Below are positions 43,080 to 52,400 of a stretch of DNA of 64,000 nt, piece by piece. Below the pieces are notes generated by a model. That model was not told where the DNA came from. It saw only the letters and a program-made list of their open reading frames with translations, and did not search any database. Each line of letters starts with the position of its first letter. The stretch's first letter is position 1. Source of the stretch: Paenibacillus puerhi (lineage in GTDB: Bacteria; Bacillota; Bacilli; Paenibacillales; NBRC-103111). The DNA is taken from the NCBI RefSeq assembly GCF_009846885.1, contig NZ_WUWM01000001.1, forward strand, positions 62,001 to 126,000, in the 5' to 3' direction. Position numbers and translations under genes: made by a program.

Positions 43080-43463
43080 ATGATCGAGTTCGAGCGTTTG
43101 CACCATGTCAGTCTTGCAGTTCGAGATCTGTTGAGGTCCAGAGCTTTTTACACCGAGGTGTTGGGCTTGCAGGAGATCGAAAGACCGCCGTTCAACTCCA
43201 AAGGAATCTGGTATGCGGTCGGAACCCAACAGCTGCATCTGATCGAAAACCCGACGGGCGAAACGCTGCGAGATAGCGGGATCAGCACGGTTGACGGACA
43301 TGTTGCTATCTGGGTCAAAAGCTACAGCAAGACGCTCGACTGGCTGGAGGCGGCTTCCATTCCTTATGAAGCAAGACCGGACAGCGTAGCGGGGTTCTCG
43401 CAAATCTATATACTTGATCCGGACCGTAACGTCATCGAGTTCGACGCGGCTTACGGCTCTTGA
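43080..43463 (+). CDS. VOC-superfamily (glyoxalase/dioxygenase-like) protein
   Basis: The 127-residue protein has one VOC domain: LHHVSLAVRDLLRSRAFYTEVLGL (metal His), WYAVGTQQLHLIE, then DGHVAIWVKS (second His) and IYILDPDRNVIEFD (metal Glu). Glyoxalases, fosfomycin-resistance proteins and dioxygenases share this fold, and the substrate cannot be told. The ATG at 43080 follows GGGAG; an upstream frame from 43041 is less likely. It stands alone between two terminators. Confidence 0.85.
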   Translation: MIEFERLHHVSLAVRDLLRSRAFYTEVLGLQEIERPPFNSKGIWYAVGTQQLHLIENPTGETLRDSGISTVDGHVAIWVKSYSKTLDWLEAASIPYEARPDSVAGFSQIYILDPDRNVIEFDAAYGS

Positions 43464-43511
43464 AGTGCGGAATGGAGCTCCAAGGCCCGCCCTTTTTCCT
43501 CAGATGCATAC

Positions 43512-43549
43512 AAAAAACATCTCCCGCACATGAATCACAGGAGATGTTT
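43512..43549 (-). terminator. Terminator between VOC and redoxin genes
   Basis: AAACATCTCC and GGAGATGTTT form a perfect 10-bp stem. On the minus strand it is followed by six Ts in total, ending the redoxin transcript; it can also act on the VOC gene. Confidence 0.82.
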
Positions 43550-43577
43550 GGATAGATACTTGGCAGCTTGAAGCTAG

Positions 43578-44159
43578 CTACACGAGGTCGCAAGCCTCTA
43601 CGGGCATCCAGTGCTCGTCCTGGCCGTCCCATTTCACATTGCAGCCGATCGGGTTTGTTAAGGGAACGGATATCTCAGACCCGGCCAGCGCCTCGGACAA
43701 GGCACGGTCCAGATCATTCACCGTCATCTTGCTGGTATCGCGGGGCTGATCGACACCGCGTCCTGTATAGACCAATTTGCGGTTTCCGTCGAATACATAG
43801 AAGTGGGGCGTGCGCAGGGCGCCGTAGCTCTTGGCTACTTCCTGGCTCTCGTCATGCAAATACACCCAAGGAAATTGTTCTTCCTCCATCACGCTCACCA
43901 TGCGCTCGAACGAATCGTCCGGCTTGGTACGGACGCTGTTGGCATTGATGCCGACAAATCGCACACCCTGATCGGCATAAGCCAATGCGGTTTGCCGAGT
44001 TATTTCATTGGACCCGACTACGTAGGGACAATGATTGCAGGTGAAAAAAATGACCAGCAGGTTGGCTTCGTCAAAGTCCTTCAGAGAATACATACGTCCA
44101 TCGGTGGCGGGCAAAGTAAAATCAGGGGCTTGCGCGCCGAGGGGCAGTGTGAATGACAT
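43578..44159 (-). CDS. Redoxin (AhpC/TSA-type thioredoxin-like) protein
   Basis: The 193-residue thioredoxin-fold protein has [19 protein letters not shown], then [14 protein letters not shown] with CNHC at about residues 41-44, and a cis-Pro loop in [12 protein letters not shown]. The CNHCP motif and length match a widespread family of cytoplasmic redoxins of unknown exact role, often noted as peroxiredoxin-like. AGAGGTGA precedes the ATG. It is unrelated in place and sequence to the island thioredoxin-like proteins. Confidence 0.87.
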   Translation of the reverse strand: MSFTLPLGAQAPDFTLPATDGRMYSLKDFDEANLLVIFFTCNHCPYVVGSNEITRQTALAYADQGVRFVGINANSVRTKPDDSFERMVSVMEEEQFPWVYLHDESQEVAKSYGALRTPHFYVFDGNRKLVYTGRGVDQPRDTSKMTVNDLDRALSEALAGSEISVPLTNPIGCNVKWDGQDEHWMPVEACDLV

Positions 44160-44323
44160 GCTCGGTTCACCTCTTGTCTGGAATTTTTTCTGGCATCGTC
44201 TGGATAGAAACTAATAAGCGCTCGTCCCAAGTATAGCAAGTCATGAAAGGGAATGTAACCCTTATCTGCTTGATCCTCGCGAATCCCGGGTAAAATAGGC
44301 TAGTTCAGCAGGGAGGATGTGGG

Positions 44324-45871
44324 ATGAGGATGAATATAAACATGCAGGGCGAACCCATGCCGGGCGAATGGGATTGGAGCCGGTTCTTCCATCAGGATCA
44401 GGCGGGGCGCGCGTCCGCTTGGGAACAAGTGGAGCTGCAGGACCGGCTGGAGGACCTGGCAGAGCTGCGTTGGCTGCTCGGCGGAATCCGGGAAGAGCTG
44501 GCGCTGTACCGGAATGCTTTTCCGGACGGGCGTTTCGAGCGCGAGCTGGCTGCGGCCTTCGAGCATCAAGCGGGGAAGCTGGAGCGGCAAGTAGCGGACT
44601 ATGAGCGGGAGCCGGCTGCCTGCGACTGGAAGGCCTACCTTACGGTGAAATATGACATCCGCACGCTGAACAAGCAGCTGGGGGCGGTGGTGGCCGGCAG
44701 CGACTGGCAGGCGCCTTGCAAAAAGCTTCAGCCCTCCGGCCCGGACGTTCCCGAGGAAGCCGGATTTACGCAGGAAGAGCAAAACACGTACAGGCGCAGC
44801 TACGGCAGCGAGACGGTCAAGGACTACGAAGAGGCCTCCATTTCGGCTTATTATAGCTTGACAGCCGACCTGCGCCAGAGAAGCGTGGGCTTCCTGACTA
44901 CCTCGGGCATGAAGGCGTTGGAGCTTGCGCTTGCAGGTTACCGGAGCTTGACGCAAGAGGCGTTACCCTTCTACTTTCAGAGAGGATTTTACGGAGAAGG
45001 GTGCGAGCTGGCCCGGCTCTTGCTAAGTTCGCCGGTGGAGCTTGATCCTTCGCAGATCTACGAGAAGGTGGAGAACGGCGATCCGATCGGATGCTTGCTC
45101 GTGGACCCGGGTGTATGCTGGCCGGTAAGACCTGCAGTCGATCTGGACAGACTCATGGACGCATTGTCTCGGCATAGGCAGAGCCAGCCGCTGTACGTCA
45201 TCGTGGACCGCACGCTGACAACGATAGCCAACCCGCTGTTCGAGCGGTACGCGCATACACTCCCGCCCCACATCGTGCTGATTAGTGTGGAAAGCGGCAT
45301 CAAGTACATGCAGTACGGCTTGGATATCGCCAATGCGGGCTATATGGTTGCGGTAGGCAAGCCGCTGGAACGCGAAGCGGAGCGGGAGAAGTGGGTAACC
45401 CTGCTGGCTTTGCTGGACGCAGGGGCCGACCCGCTGACCGTCCGCCAGCTGCAGGCACCGGATATTGGACGGCTGACCGTACGTCTGTCGCGGCTAAACC
45501 GCAATGCCTGCTGGATGGATGCTTTTCTCGTACACGCCTTGAGCGAGGGGAAGGTGACGGCCTGCTACCGCTCGGTGGAGCCCTCAGATCAATACCGGAT
45601 AGGCGGCCGGCGCTGGATAGGCTCGTTGTTTTACGTTCAACTGCCGGGTATCCGCTCGGAGCGAGAGTACCAGTCGTGGATCGATCGCTTCATCGTGTCG
45701 GCGCCGGAGGAGGCGCATTTTGTGTCCGGGGGAAGCTTCGGATTCGATACGTTCCGCATGAATGCGGTAGGCGATGCGACAGGGACGGAAACGGCGCTGC
45801 GGATTTCAGTCGGCCGGGAACCCTTGGGGCGGCTTATGACCCAAATAGCCTGCTTCTACGCAAGGCTATGA
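44324..45871 (+). CDS. PLP-dependent enzyme of the Cys/Met-metabolism fold, divergent
   Basis: The 515-residue protein has an N-terminal helical part of about 130 residues (Glu/Arg/Leu-rich) that I do not recognise. A fold-type I PLP domain follows: GFLTTSGMKALELAL (cofactor phosphate loop), LLVDPGVCWPV, PLYVIVDRTLTT (Asp that pairs with the pyridine N) and ISVESGIKYMQYGLDIANAGYMV with the likely Schiff-base Lys at about residue 327. Cystathionine synthase/lyase enzymes share this order, but they are about 380-400 residues and keep a different active-site wording. The substrate is unknown. GGAGG precedes the ATG. Confidence 0.7.
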   Translation: MRMNINMQGEPMPGEWDWSRFFHQDQAGRASAWEQVELQDRLEDLAELRWLLGGIREELALYRNAFPDGRFERELAAAFEHQAGKLERQVADYEREPAACDWKAYLTVKYDIRTLNKQLGAVVAGSDWQAPCKKLQPSGPDVPEEAGFTQEEQNTYRRSYGSETVKDYEEASISAYYSLTADLRQRSVGFLTTSGMKALELALAGYRSLTQEALPFYFQRGFYGEGCELARLLLSSPVELDPSQIYEKVENGDPIGCLLVDPGVCWPVRPAVDLDRLMDALSRHRQSQPLYVIVDRTLTTIANPLFERYAHTLPPHIVLISVESGIKYMQYGLDIANAGYMVAVGKPLEREAEREKWVTLLALLDAGADPLTVRQLQAPDIGRLTVRLSRLNRNACWMDAFLVHALSEGKVTACYRSVEPSDQYRIGGRRWIGSLFYVQLPGIRSEREYQSWIDRFIVSAPEEAHFVSGGSFGFDTFRMNAVGDATGTETALRISVGREPLGRLMTQIACFYARL

Positions 45872-45971
45872 TCCCTTCCCGGCGACCCGCTCCCCGGGCC
45901 TTGGGAAATACGCCGCGGCGCATCGTCCCATTATTGACCGATGCCTCGTCTCCGAAAAGAAGCAGACGAAC

Positions 45972-46018
45972 AAATAGCCGGCACCCGTCACTTGTGATGA
46001 CTCAGGGGCCGGCTATTT
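45972..46018. terminator. Bidirectional terminator between PLP and SDR genes
   Basis: AAATAGCCGGC and GCCGGCTATTT form a perfect 11-bp stem with A and T tails on either side. It serves the convergent genes at 44324 and 46059. Confidence 0.78.
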
Positions 46019-46058
46019 AGATGTTCTATAATCCTCTGGACAATTTAAACGTTAGCCG

Positions 46059-46931
46059 TTAGCCGTTAATAATTTCTCCGCCGTTCAGATGAAGCACCTG
46101 ACCTGCCATGTAAGAGGAGTCATCTGACGCCAGGAAAACATAGGCCGGCCCCAGCTCCTCCGGTTGGCCCGGGCGCTTCATCGGCGCTGCAGCGCCATGC
46201 TCGCTCGTCTTCTTCGCATCGAAGGTGGACGGGATAAGCGGCGTCCAGATCGGGCCGGGGGCGACGGCGTTGACGCGGATGCCCTTGTCGATGACATTCT
46301 GCGAGAGCGACCTCGTGAAGGCGACGATCGCTCCTTTGGTGGAAGCGTAGTCGAGGAGCTCGGGATGTCCGCGATACGCCGTTACCGACGTCGTATTGAT
46401 GATCGCGGAGCCCTCCTTAAGCTGCGGCAGCGCCGCCTTGGTCAAATAGAACATGGAGAAGATGTTCGTGCGGAACGTTTTTTCCAGCTGCTCCTGTGAA
46501 ATCTCCTCGAGACTTTGCTGCGGATGCTGCTCGGCCGCGTTATTAACCAGAATGTCAAGACGACCGAACTTGTCCACAGTTTGCTTAACGACATCCTCGC
46601 AGAACTTCGCATCCCCGATATCGCCGGCGATTAGCAGGCATTCGCCTCCCTGCTCTTCGATCAGCTTCTTCGTCTCTTCCGCATCCCCGTGCTCATCGAG
46701 ATAGACGATTGCCAGATTAGCGCCCTCCGCCGCGTAGCAGACGGCTGCGGCCCGTCCGATCCCGCTGTCTCCGCCGGTAATGATGGCGACCTTGCCCTGC
46801 AGCTTGCCGCTGCCCTTATAGGTGCGATCCACGGCCACCGGCTTCGGCTTCATCTCGCTCTCTAGTCCAGGCTGGCGTTCCTGATGCTGAGGGGGTAACG
46901 TTTGCTTCTTGTCCTTGGTCGTTGAACTCAT
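46059..46931 (-). CDS. SDR-family oxidoreductase (YghA/GS39-like)
   Basis: The 290-residue short-chain dehydrogenase has an N-terminal extension rich in Gln/Pro/Lys (QTLPPQHQERQPGLE) typical of the general-stress SDR group (YghA, GS39, YdaD). It is followed by GKVAIITGGDSGIGRAAA, LVNNAAEQ, IINTTSVTAYRG, LDYASTKGA and a C-terminal AGQVLHLNGGEII. Members are induced by salt and desiccation in Bacillus, but the substrate is unclear. AAGGAGCGAG precedes the ATG. A YdaT-like gene lies upstream, as in some stress clusters. Confidence 0.88.
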   Translation of the reverse strand: MSSTTKDKKQTLPPQHQERQPGLESEMKPKPVAVDRTYKGSGKLQGKVAIITGGDSGIGRAAAVCYAAEGANLAIVYLDEHGDAEETKKLIEEQGGECLLIAGDIGDAKFCEDVVKQTVDKFGRLDILVNNAAEQHPQQSLEEISQEQLEKTFRTNIFSMFYLTKAALPQLKEGSAIINTTSVTAYRGHPELLDYASTKGAIVAFTRSLSQNVIDKGIRVNAVAPGPIWTPLIPSTFDAKKTSEHGAAAPMKRPGQPEELGPAYVFLASDDSSYMAGQVLHLNGGEIING

Positions 46932-46987
46932 GAATTCTCGCTCCTTTACTTTTCGAAAGTTTGTATAGGGAGGGGCAGCGGAAAGGA

Positions 46988-47179
46988 CTAGCCTGAGCTG
47001 CCGTCGGTTTCAGGATGATTCTCGTTCCATTCCTTAGCTTGGGCCGTGGCGATCGCGATCGCTCTTCCTTCCTCATACCCGTTCTCAAGCAAGGCGTTGG
47101 CAATCTCAACGGCTTTTTCCCGTACACGTTCATCCAGGTTTTTCATAGAAGGAGGATAGTCTTTTTTTGTCCATGGCAT
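46988..47179 (-). CDS. YdaT-like small protein (DUF2188-type)
   Basis: The 63-residue protein has MPWTKKDYPPSMKNL, then RVREKAVEIANALLENGYEEGRAIAIATAQAKEW, a fold common in Bacilli general-stress proteins such as YdaT. Its function is unknown. The ATG at 47179 follows GAGGTGATT; the longer frame from 47317 has no ribosome site. It lies 56 bases before the SDR gene on the same strand, so they may be co-transcribed stress genes. Confidence 0.8.
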   Translation of the reverse strand: MPWTKKDYPPSMKNLDERVREKAVEIANALLENGYEEGRAIAIATAQAKEWNENHPETDGSSG

Positions 47180-47320
47180 CCCAATCACCTCTAAATCAGC
47201 ATATTGAATATCGTGTACATACATTACCTGTTTGACCGGATAACGAAACAATTCTCCCTGCTTGGGCCGCGGCTTGTGCCTGCAGGTTTCCTGGGCTGGC
47301 CAGCTGTTCCCGGACATAGC

Positions 47321-47357
47321 AAACGGCCCTTTCCCCGACGAGGAAAGGGCCGTTTTT
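47321..47357. terminator. Strong terminator hairpin
   Basis: A perfect 14-bp stem (AAACGGCCCTTTCC with GGAAAGGGCCGTTT) has a 7-base loop; the plus strand has five Ts, the minus strand three. It probably ends the minus-strand DUF1328 transcript. Confidence 0.85.
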
Positions 47358-47394
47358 CAGCATCTAGGCTGTTTAAAGGGGCGTGTAAGCATTT

Positions 47395-47565
47395 CTATAC
47401 TCTGGTTTTCGAGCCCCTGCCCATGAAGAACGAGATGAGAAACAGTACGATAAAGACGAAGAACAGAACTTTGGCGATCCCCGCCGCAGCCGATACGATA
47501 CCGGCAAAGCCGAAAATACCTGCGATAACGGCAATGATCAGAAACAGCATCGAATATTTCAACAT
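47395..47565 (-). CDS. DUF1328-family membrane protein (YtjA-like)
   Basis: The 56-residue protein has two membrane segments: [20 protein letters not shown] and [19 protein letters not shown]. This is the DUF1328 pattern (A..FGF.G...AAAGIAK). Such proteins are frequent near stress genes, with no known function. The ATG at 47565 follows GGAAAGGCGG; the in-frame start at 47586 would add seven residues. Confidence 0.85.
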   Translation of the reverse strand: MLKYSMLFLIIAVIAGIFGFAGIVSAAAGIAKVLFFVFIVLFLISFFMGRGSKTRV

Positions 47566-47661
47566 AAGAGTCAACCGCCTTTCCAATGCCCTTAGGCTTA
47601 GTGTGCTGCAGCTAGTGCAGCTTGTCTTGGTATAGGTTTACCCGGGCTGAAAGGCGGTGAA

Positions 47662-48408
47662 TCAAATCTCCTGCAGCCAGCGCATCCGATAGACGTTCAT
47701 ACCGGTCTGGCCAAGCTCCTCCAGAAGTCCATAGTTGGCCCATGCTCCGACGACTGCGCCGATGCCCGGGACGAGCTGCAGCAGTTTGCGAAAGTCGATC
47801 GTATCCCGGTATTCCTGCTGCAGCTGTCTCCAGTCTATCTGGCTGCTCACGGTATCGCCAGGCGGCAGTGTCTTCGCATACTCGGGCCAATCGGCCAAGG
47901 TTCGGAGCAGCTGCGGTTTTTTCGTTGTACTGGAGAAAGCAAGCTGGAAGATGTGCAGGATGTACAACCTTTCTCTATAGTCTCGCGTGGAGTGGCCATA
48001 GACGTGAGCCAGCTCGAACAGAAATTTCATCTTGATGCCGATCAGGATCGGAAAGTCGGCCAGACCGAGCAGAATGCCCCCCGCCCCGGCACCGGCGCCC
48101 TCTGCGGCGGCTAGCTTTTTGTAGAAGCTCAGCAGTTCCTCGGCTCGCGCATCGCGCAGGGCAAGCGACATGTCGGTCAGCGCTTCCGTTTTGGGCGTAT
48201 ACTCCATCGTGAAGAGGGCGGTCTGAACAATTCCCTTAACCGCCGCCGTCATAGCCGTATGGACCTTCTCGGGGATAACCTGATTCACGCGGGCTTGCAC
48301 GGCTCGGGACGTTTTCTCCAGCAGGCTGGGCGGCTTCAGCATCTCCTTCTCCCAGCGACTCAACGCGCGGGCGGCTTGCTGCTCATATAACGAATACCGT
48401 TCATTCAT
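47662..48408 (-). CDS. EcsC-family protein
   Basis: The 248-residue protein shows the EcsC domain: an amphipathic N-terminal helix region, LAAAEGAGAGAGGILLGLADFPILIGIKMKFLFELA (two membrane segments with a Gly-rich turn) and LLQLVPGIGAVVGAWANYGLLEELG. EcsC is linked to the Ecs ABC transporter in Bacillus, but this paralogue stands alone. The likely start is ATG 48408; the upstream extension to 48516 contains a Cys-rich stretch and lacks a ribosome site. Function unknown. Confidence 0.83.
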   Translation of the reverse strand: MNERYSLYEQQAARALSRWEKEMLKPPSLLEKTSRAVQARVNQVIPEKVHTAMTAAVKGIVQTALFTMEYTPKTEALTDMSLALRDARAEELLSFYKKLAAAEGAGAGAGGILLGLADFPILIGIKMKFLFELAHVYGHSTRDYRERLYILHIFQLAFSSTTKKPQLLRTLADWPEYAKTLPPGDTVSSQIDWRQLQQEYRDTIDFRKLLQLVPGIGAVVGAWANYGLLEELGQTGMNVYRMRWLQEI

Positions 48409-48585
48409 CGGCTGGTACACCTCGTCCCTTCCCTGTTTTATCTGTTGATGGTATGTTGATACGCAGCAAAAGCGAAAAGTATGCATGCCGGCAATAAGGA
48501 TGACAGTTCTTGTCATCTTAATATGCTATGCTGAGGGAGAAGCACAGCTCTGCACATCCTATGAGCGAAAAGGAGCCGATACGAG

Positions 48586-49170
48586 ATGATTTGCCGCTGC
48601 GGCTGGGTCAATGACGACCCCTTATATGTGAACTATCACGATCAGGAATGGGGGGTACCGGTACATGACGACCGCCTGCTGTTTGAAATGCTGATTCTAG
48701 AAGGCGCGCAGGCGGGATTAAGCTGGTATACCGTTCTGAAAAAAAGAGACCGTTACCGGGAAGCGTTCGACGGCTTCGATCCAGTCAAAATCGCCGGTTA
48801 CCGCGATGACAAGCTGGCGGAGCTGCTTGCCGACACCGGTCTCATCCGCAATCGGCTCAAGATCGGAGGGGCGGTCAAAAATGCCCGCGCCTTCTTGCAG
48901 GTGCAGGCCCAGTTCGGCAGCTTCGACCGCTATATCTGGAGCTTCGTCGGGGGAGTGCCGAAGGTGAACCGCTGGACATCGCTGCGTCAGGTGCCGGCCA
49001 GCACTCCGGAATCGGAGGCGATGAGCAAGGACCTGAAGAAGCGCGGATTTACGTTTGTCGGATCGACGATTTGTTACGCCTTCATGCAGGCAACGGGCAT
49101 GGTGATGGATCACACGACCGACTGCTTCCGCTATGCCGAGCTGATCCAGGGAGGAGAGGGGAAGCTTTAA
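48586..49170 (+). CDS. tag: DNA-3-methyladenine glycosylase I
   Basis: The 194-residue protein removes 3-methyladenine from DNA. It shows the Tag signature: CRCGWVNDDPLYVNYHDQEWGVPV, ending of the helix-hairpin-helix SWYTVLKKRDRYREAFDGFDP, and the C-terminal FVGSTICYAFMQATGMVMDHTTDCF. The zinc ligands are Cys4, His17, and the late His and Cys of MDHTTDC. AAAGGAGC precedes the ATG. It stands alone. Confidence 0.95.
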   Translation: MICRCGWVNDDPLYVNYHDQEWGVPVHDDRLLFEMLILEGAQAGLSWYTVLKKRDRYREAFDGFDPVKIAGYRDDKLAELLADTGLIRNRLKIGGAVKNARAFLQVQAQFGSFDRYIWSFVGGVPKVNRWTSLRQVPASTPESEAMSKDLKKRGFTFVGSTICYAFMQATGMVMDHTTDCFRYAELIQGGEGKL

Positions 49171-49489
49171 TCCTTCCCCGTCCGCCTTTTCTTGCGCGCC
49201 TTGACACCGGCTTCGACCCTGCTCGGCCACCCCTATTTTTCCCCAAATGTTCACCGCTTATGGCCCCTCCGGCATCCATGTCACGACCTTGACAGCATTC
49301 AGCAATAAGAGTACCAGAAAAGGTAATAGCGTTCCAGTATTCCCCAAATTAGTGCTTGTGTTACTGTGAATACAGAACCGGCATGATCAAGCAATCCATC
49401 AAACAATCTATTCAGTTGAGGAGTAGGGGGTGGCTGGAGAAGGTTCTTTTTCGGGCTTTGCTAATCCCTTATTAAGAAAGGAATTGTTC

Positions 49490-52400
49490 ATGAGCAGAAT
49501 GCGGAACTGCTGGATAATGATCGTTGTGTTAGTCATGTCGTTCTTCTCCACGGCTGCCGGGGAAGCTCTGGCGCAGATTGCGGGAGAGCCTGAAGGGATG
49601 CAGGCCTTGGCAGCCCCGGGCGTGACGGAGGCTGTATATGTACAGTCGGCAGACGGAGCGTTCAAGCTGCCCGTGCAGCATATCAATATTAATGTGGACG
49701 CAGCTCCGCAAAAAAACAACTACGTCGCTTTGTTTACGAGCGGGGCGCAGGTAACGAACAGCCAGAGCATTCATGAGGTGTATGTCAAGAAGACGAACAC
49801 CGCGATTGCTGTAGATGAGCATGATCAGGTTATTCGCGTCATTGGTCCGACGACGGTTCCCGTAACCGGTACAGGCTGGGAGGAGAGTCAGCAGCTCCCG
49901 ATTCCAAGCGGAGGCTACGTGCTGCTCGCCAATGATTCCTCGTGGGGAAGCTCGGTTTGCCGCAAACCGCTTTTTGAACATTTTAAACTCGGCGACGTCG
50001 TGTCGCTGCATAAAGGGGATGACGTCGTGCATGCGGGTGATTTTTTGAATCCAGCTCCGGAATTACAGGTCAGGACGGCGTCGGGAACGACGGTGACCTC
50101 GCCTGCATTTACCGTGGCAGGCCAGATCGTCCGCTATACGACAGGTCAAGGCATCACAGTTACCGTGAATGGCGCCGCAGTCGAACTGAATCCGGACGGC
50201 AGCTTTCAGAGCACGGTCCAGCTCATGCCAGGCCTGAATTCGATAGCGATCATGCTGCTCAAGAACCAGGCCGAGGTCGATGCGGCTGTGGTAACCGTGA
50301 CCTGCAACAGCTTGACACAGCCATCCGGCTTGATCGAGGTCGAGGCCGCTCCTGTCGATATAACGATCCATGTTGAAGGTCCGCGTCATGTGATCGACTA
50401 TATCGATCACGATATTAGCGGCATTGACGATACAGTCGCTCTATTCACCAATGCTTGGGGCAGCTCGATCACCATCCCGCAGTTTAACGTGGCTGTTCAG
50501 GTCGATGCGACTAATAAAGTCTTGAGTGTTGTGAATCCTTCCATCCATGGCAGCGTGCCCGCCTGGACAGGTCCGACCGAGCTGGCTATTCCGGCTGGAG
50601 GCTACGTGCTGGTCGCTCAGGATACCAGCTATGCGTCCAAGAACTTCAAGAAGTATTTGGCTACGAGCTTCAAAACAGGCGATACGATCAAGCTGCGTAA
50701 AAATGGGCTGGTTGTGCCGGTCAGCGAGCTGATGAGCACGGATGGGCCCGCCGTGAGGTTAACCTTGGACAATTATGCCATGTATACGGAAACGAGCGCC
50801 TCTACCGTTCTCTCCGGTACGATCAGCCATTTCGAGGAAGCTTCAGGCATCTCATTGACGGTAAACGGAACTCCGATCCCGATAGGAGCGGACGGAAGGT
50901 TTCGTTCTTCCTATTCGCTGGTTGAGGGCATTAATTATTTGGACCTCATCGTCACGCGGGACGGGAAGAAGCAGGATACGAAAAGTCTGGTGATTTTCAG
51001 CCGTCCGGGCTTTTCTGCCGGAAAAGAAGTCATCCTCTGGGTCGATCAGGCGGCGAATGCCCGGAAATTCCAGACTGGCGAGCATGTACGGCAGTTTCTG
51101 CAAACGGCGAAGGACCATGGCGTCACTTCCGTAGTCTTTGACGTGAAGGGGGTTGAGGGCTTTGCCTCCTATAAGCAAAGCACTCTGACGCATCGTCCCT
51201 ATGTAAGCGGCATCCGAGCTCCCGAGAAGGCCGGATCGAATCCCGATCTCGATCTGCTGGAGGAGTTCGTCCGCTACAGCCGCGAGCTCGGGTTGGACAT
51301 CCACGCCGCCTTCAATATCTTCGCCGAGGGGTCGATTGCGAGCCAGGAGTATGCCCTGCTGAACGACCATCTGGATTGGGAAGAGCGGGTATACGCAGCG
51401 GCCGACAATGGTCAGATCAAGCGCTTGCGCGAATCCGGCAAGCAGGGGGCGGTTGCTTTTGTGAATCCGTCCCATGACGGAGTGCGCGATTTCCAATTGA
51501 AGACGATAGAGGAGGTTCTTCTGCACTATGATGTCGACGGGGTTGTACTGGACCGTGCACGTTATGACAATGAGGCAGCCGACTTCAGTGATCTGACGAG
51601 GGAGAAGTTCGAGGCATTCCTCGCAGGCCGCGGCAAACAGCTGCAGCACTGGCCGACGGATGTGTTCCGCTACGTTCAGAACGTCCGGGTGGACGGTCCG
51701 CTGATACAGGATTGGTGGGAGTTCCGTGCGAAGACGATCCAGAGCTTCACGTCTGAGGTCAGGACGCTGGCGGACCAATACACGGCGAAGAAGGGGAAAC
51801 GCGTGCAGGTTTCGGCTTACGTCGGCTCCTGGTTCGAAAGCTATTATCTGAACGGGGTTCACTGGGGCAGTCCGAATTTCCGTTATGACGACCGGCTGCG
51901 CTTTAAAGACACCTCGCTCTACACGCCGGGTTATTATGAGAGCGCTTATGTGAATAATCTGGATTTCATTATGATCGGCGCGTATCAGACGACGGCGCCC
52001 GAAGTCGAGCATTATATAACCTTGGGCAATATCGTCACCAATGGAGAGGTTCCGTTATATGCGGGCATTGCGCTTACGAATGTGCAGGACCCCGCGCTCC
52101 AGCGGGAGGTGTTCCAGTCGGGACTGAACAATACGCATGGCCTGATGCTGTTCGACGCCTCCCAGGTGAATTGGCAGGTGGCGGGGGCAGCGCTGAAAAA
52201 TCTCGTGTATGTCAGGGACTACCAGCTTGGCATTTCGCTGCCGGGTCAGCCGGATGCTTTCCTGGAGGGCAGCTACTACAATGCCAATGTGATTGAGAAC
52301 AATATCGGCGTCTTAACCGATGCCTTCGGTTATTCGACGGGCAACAGCCGATTCGGCGTTGAGGCTGTCGTGGATGGCTCAGGGAAGGTGACCCGGGTCG

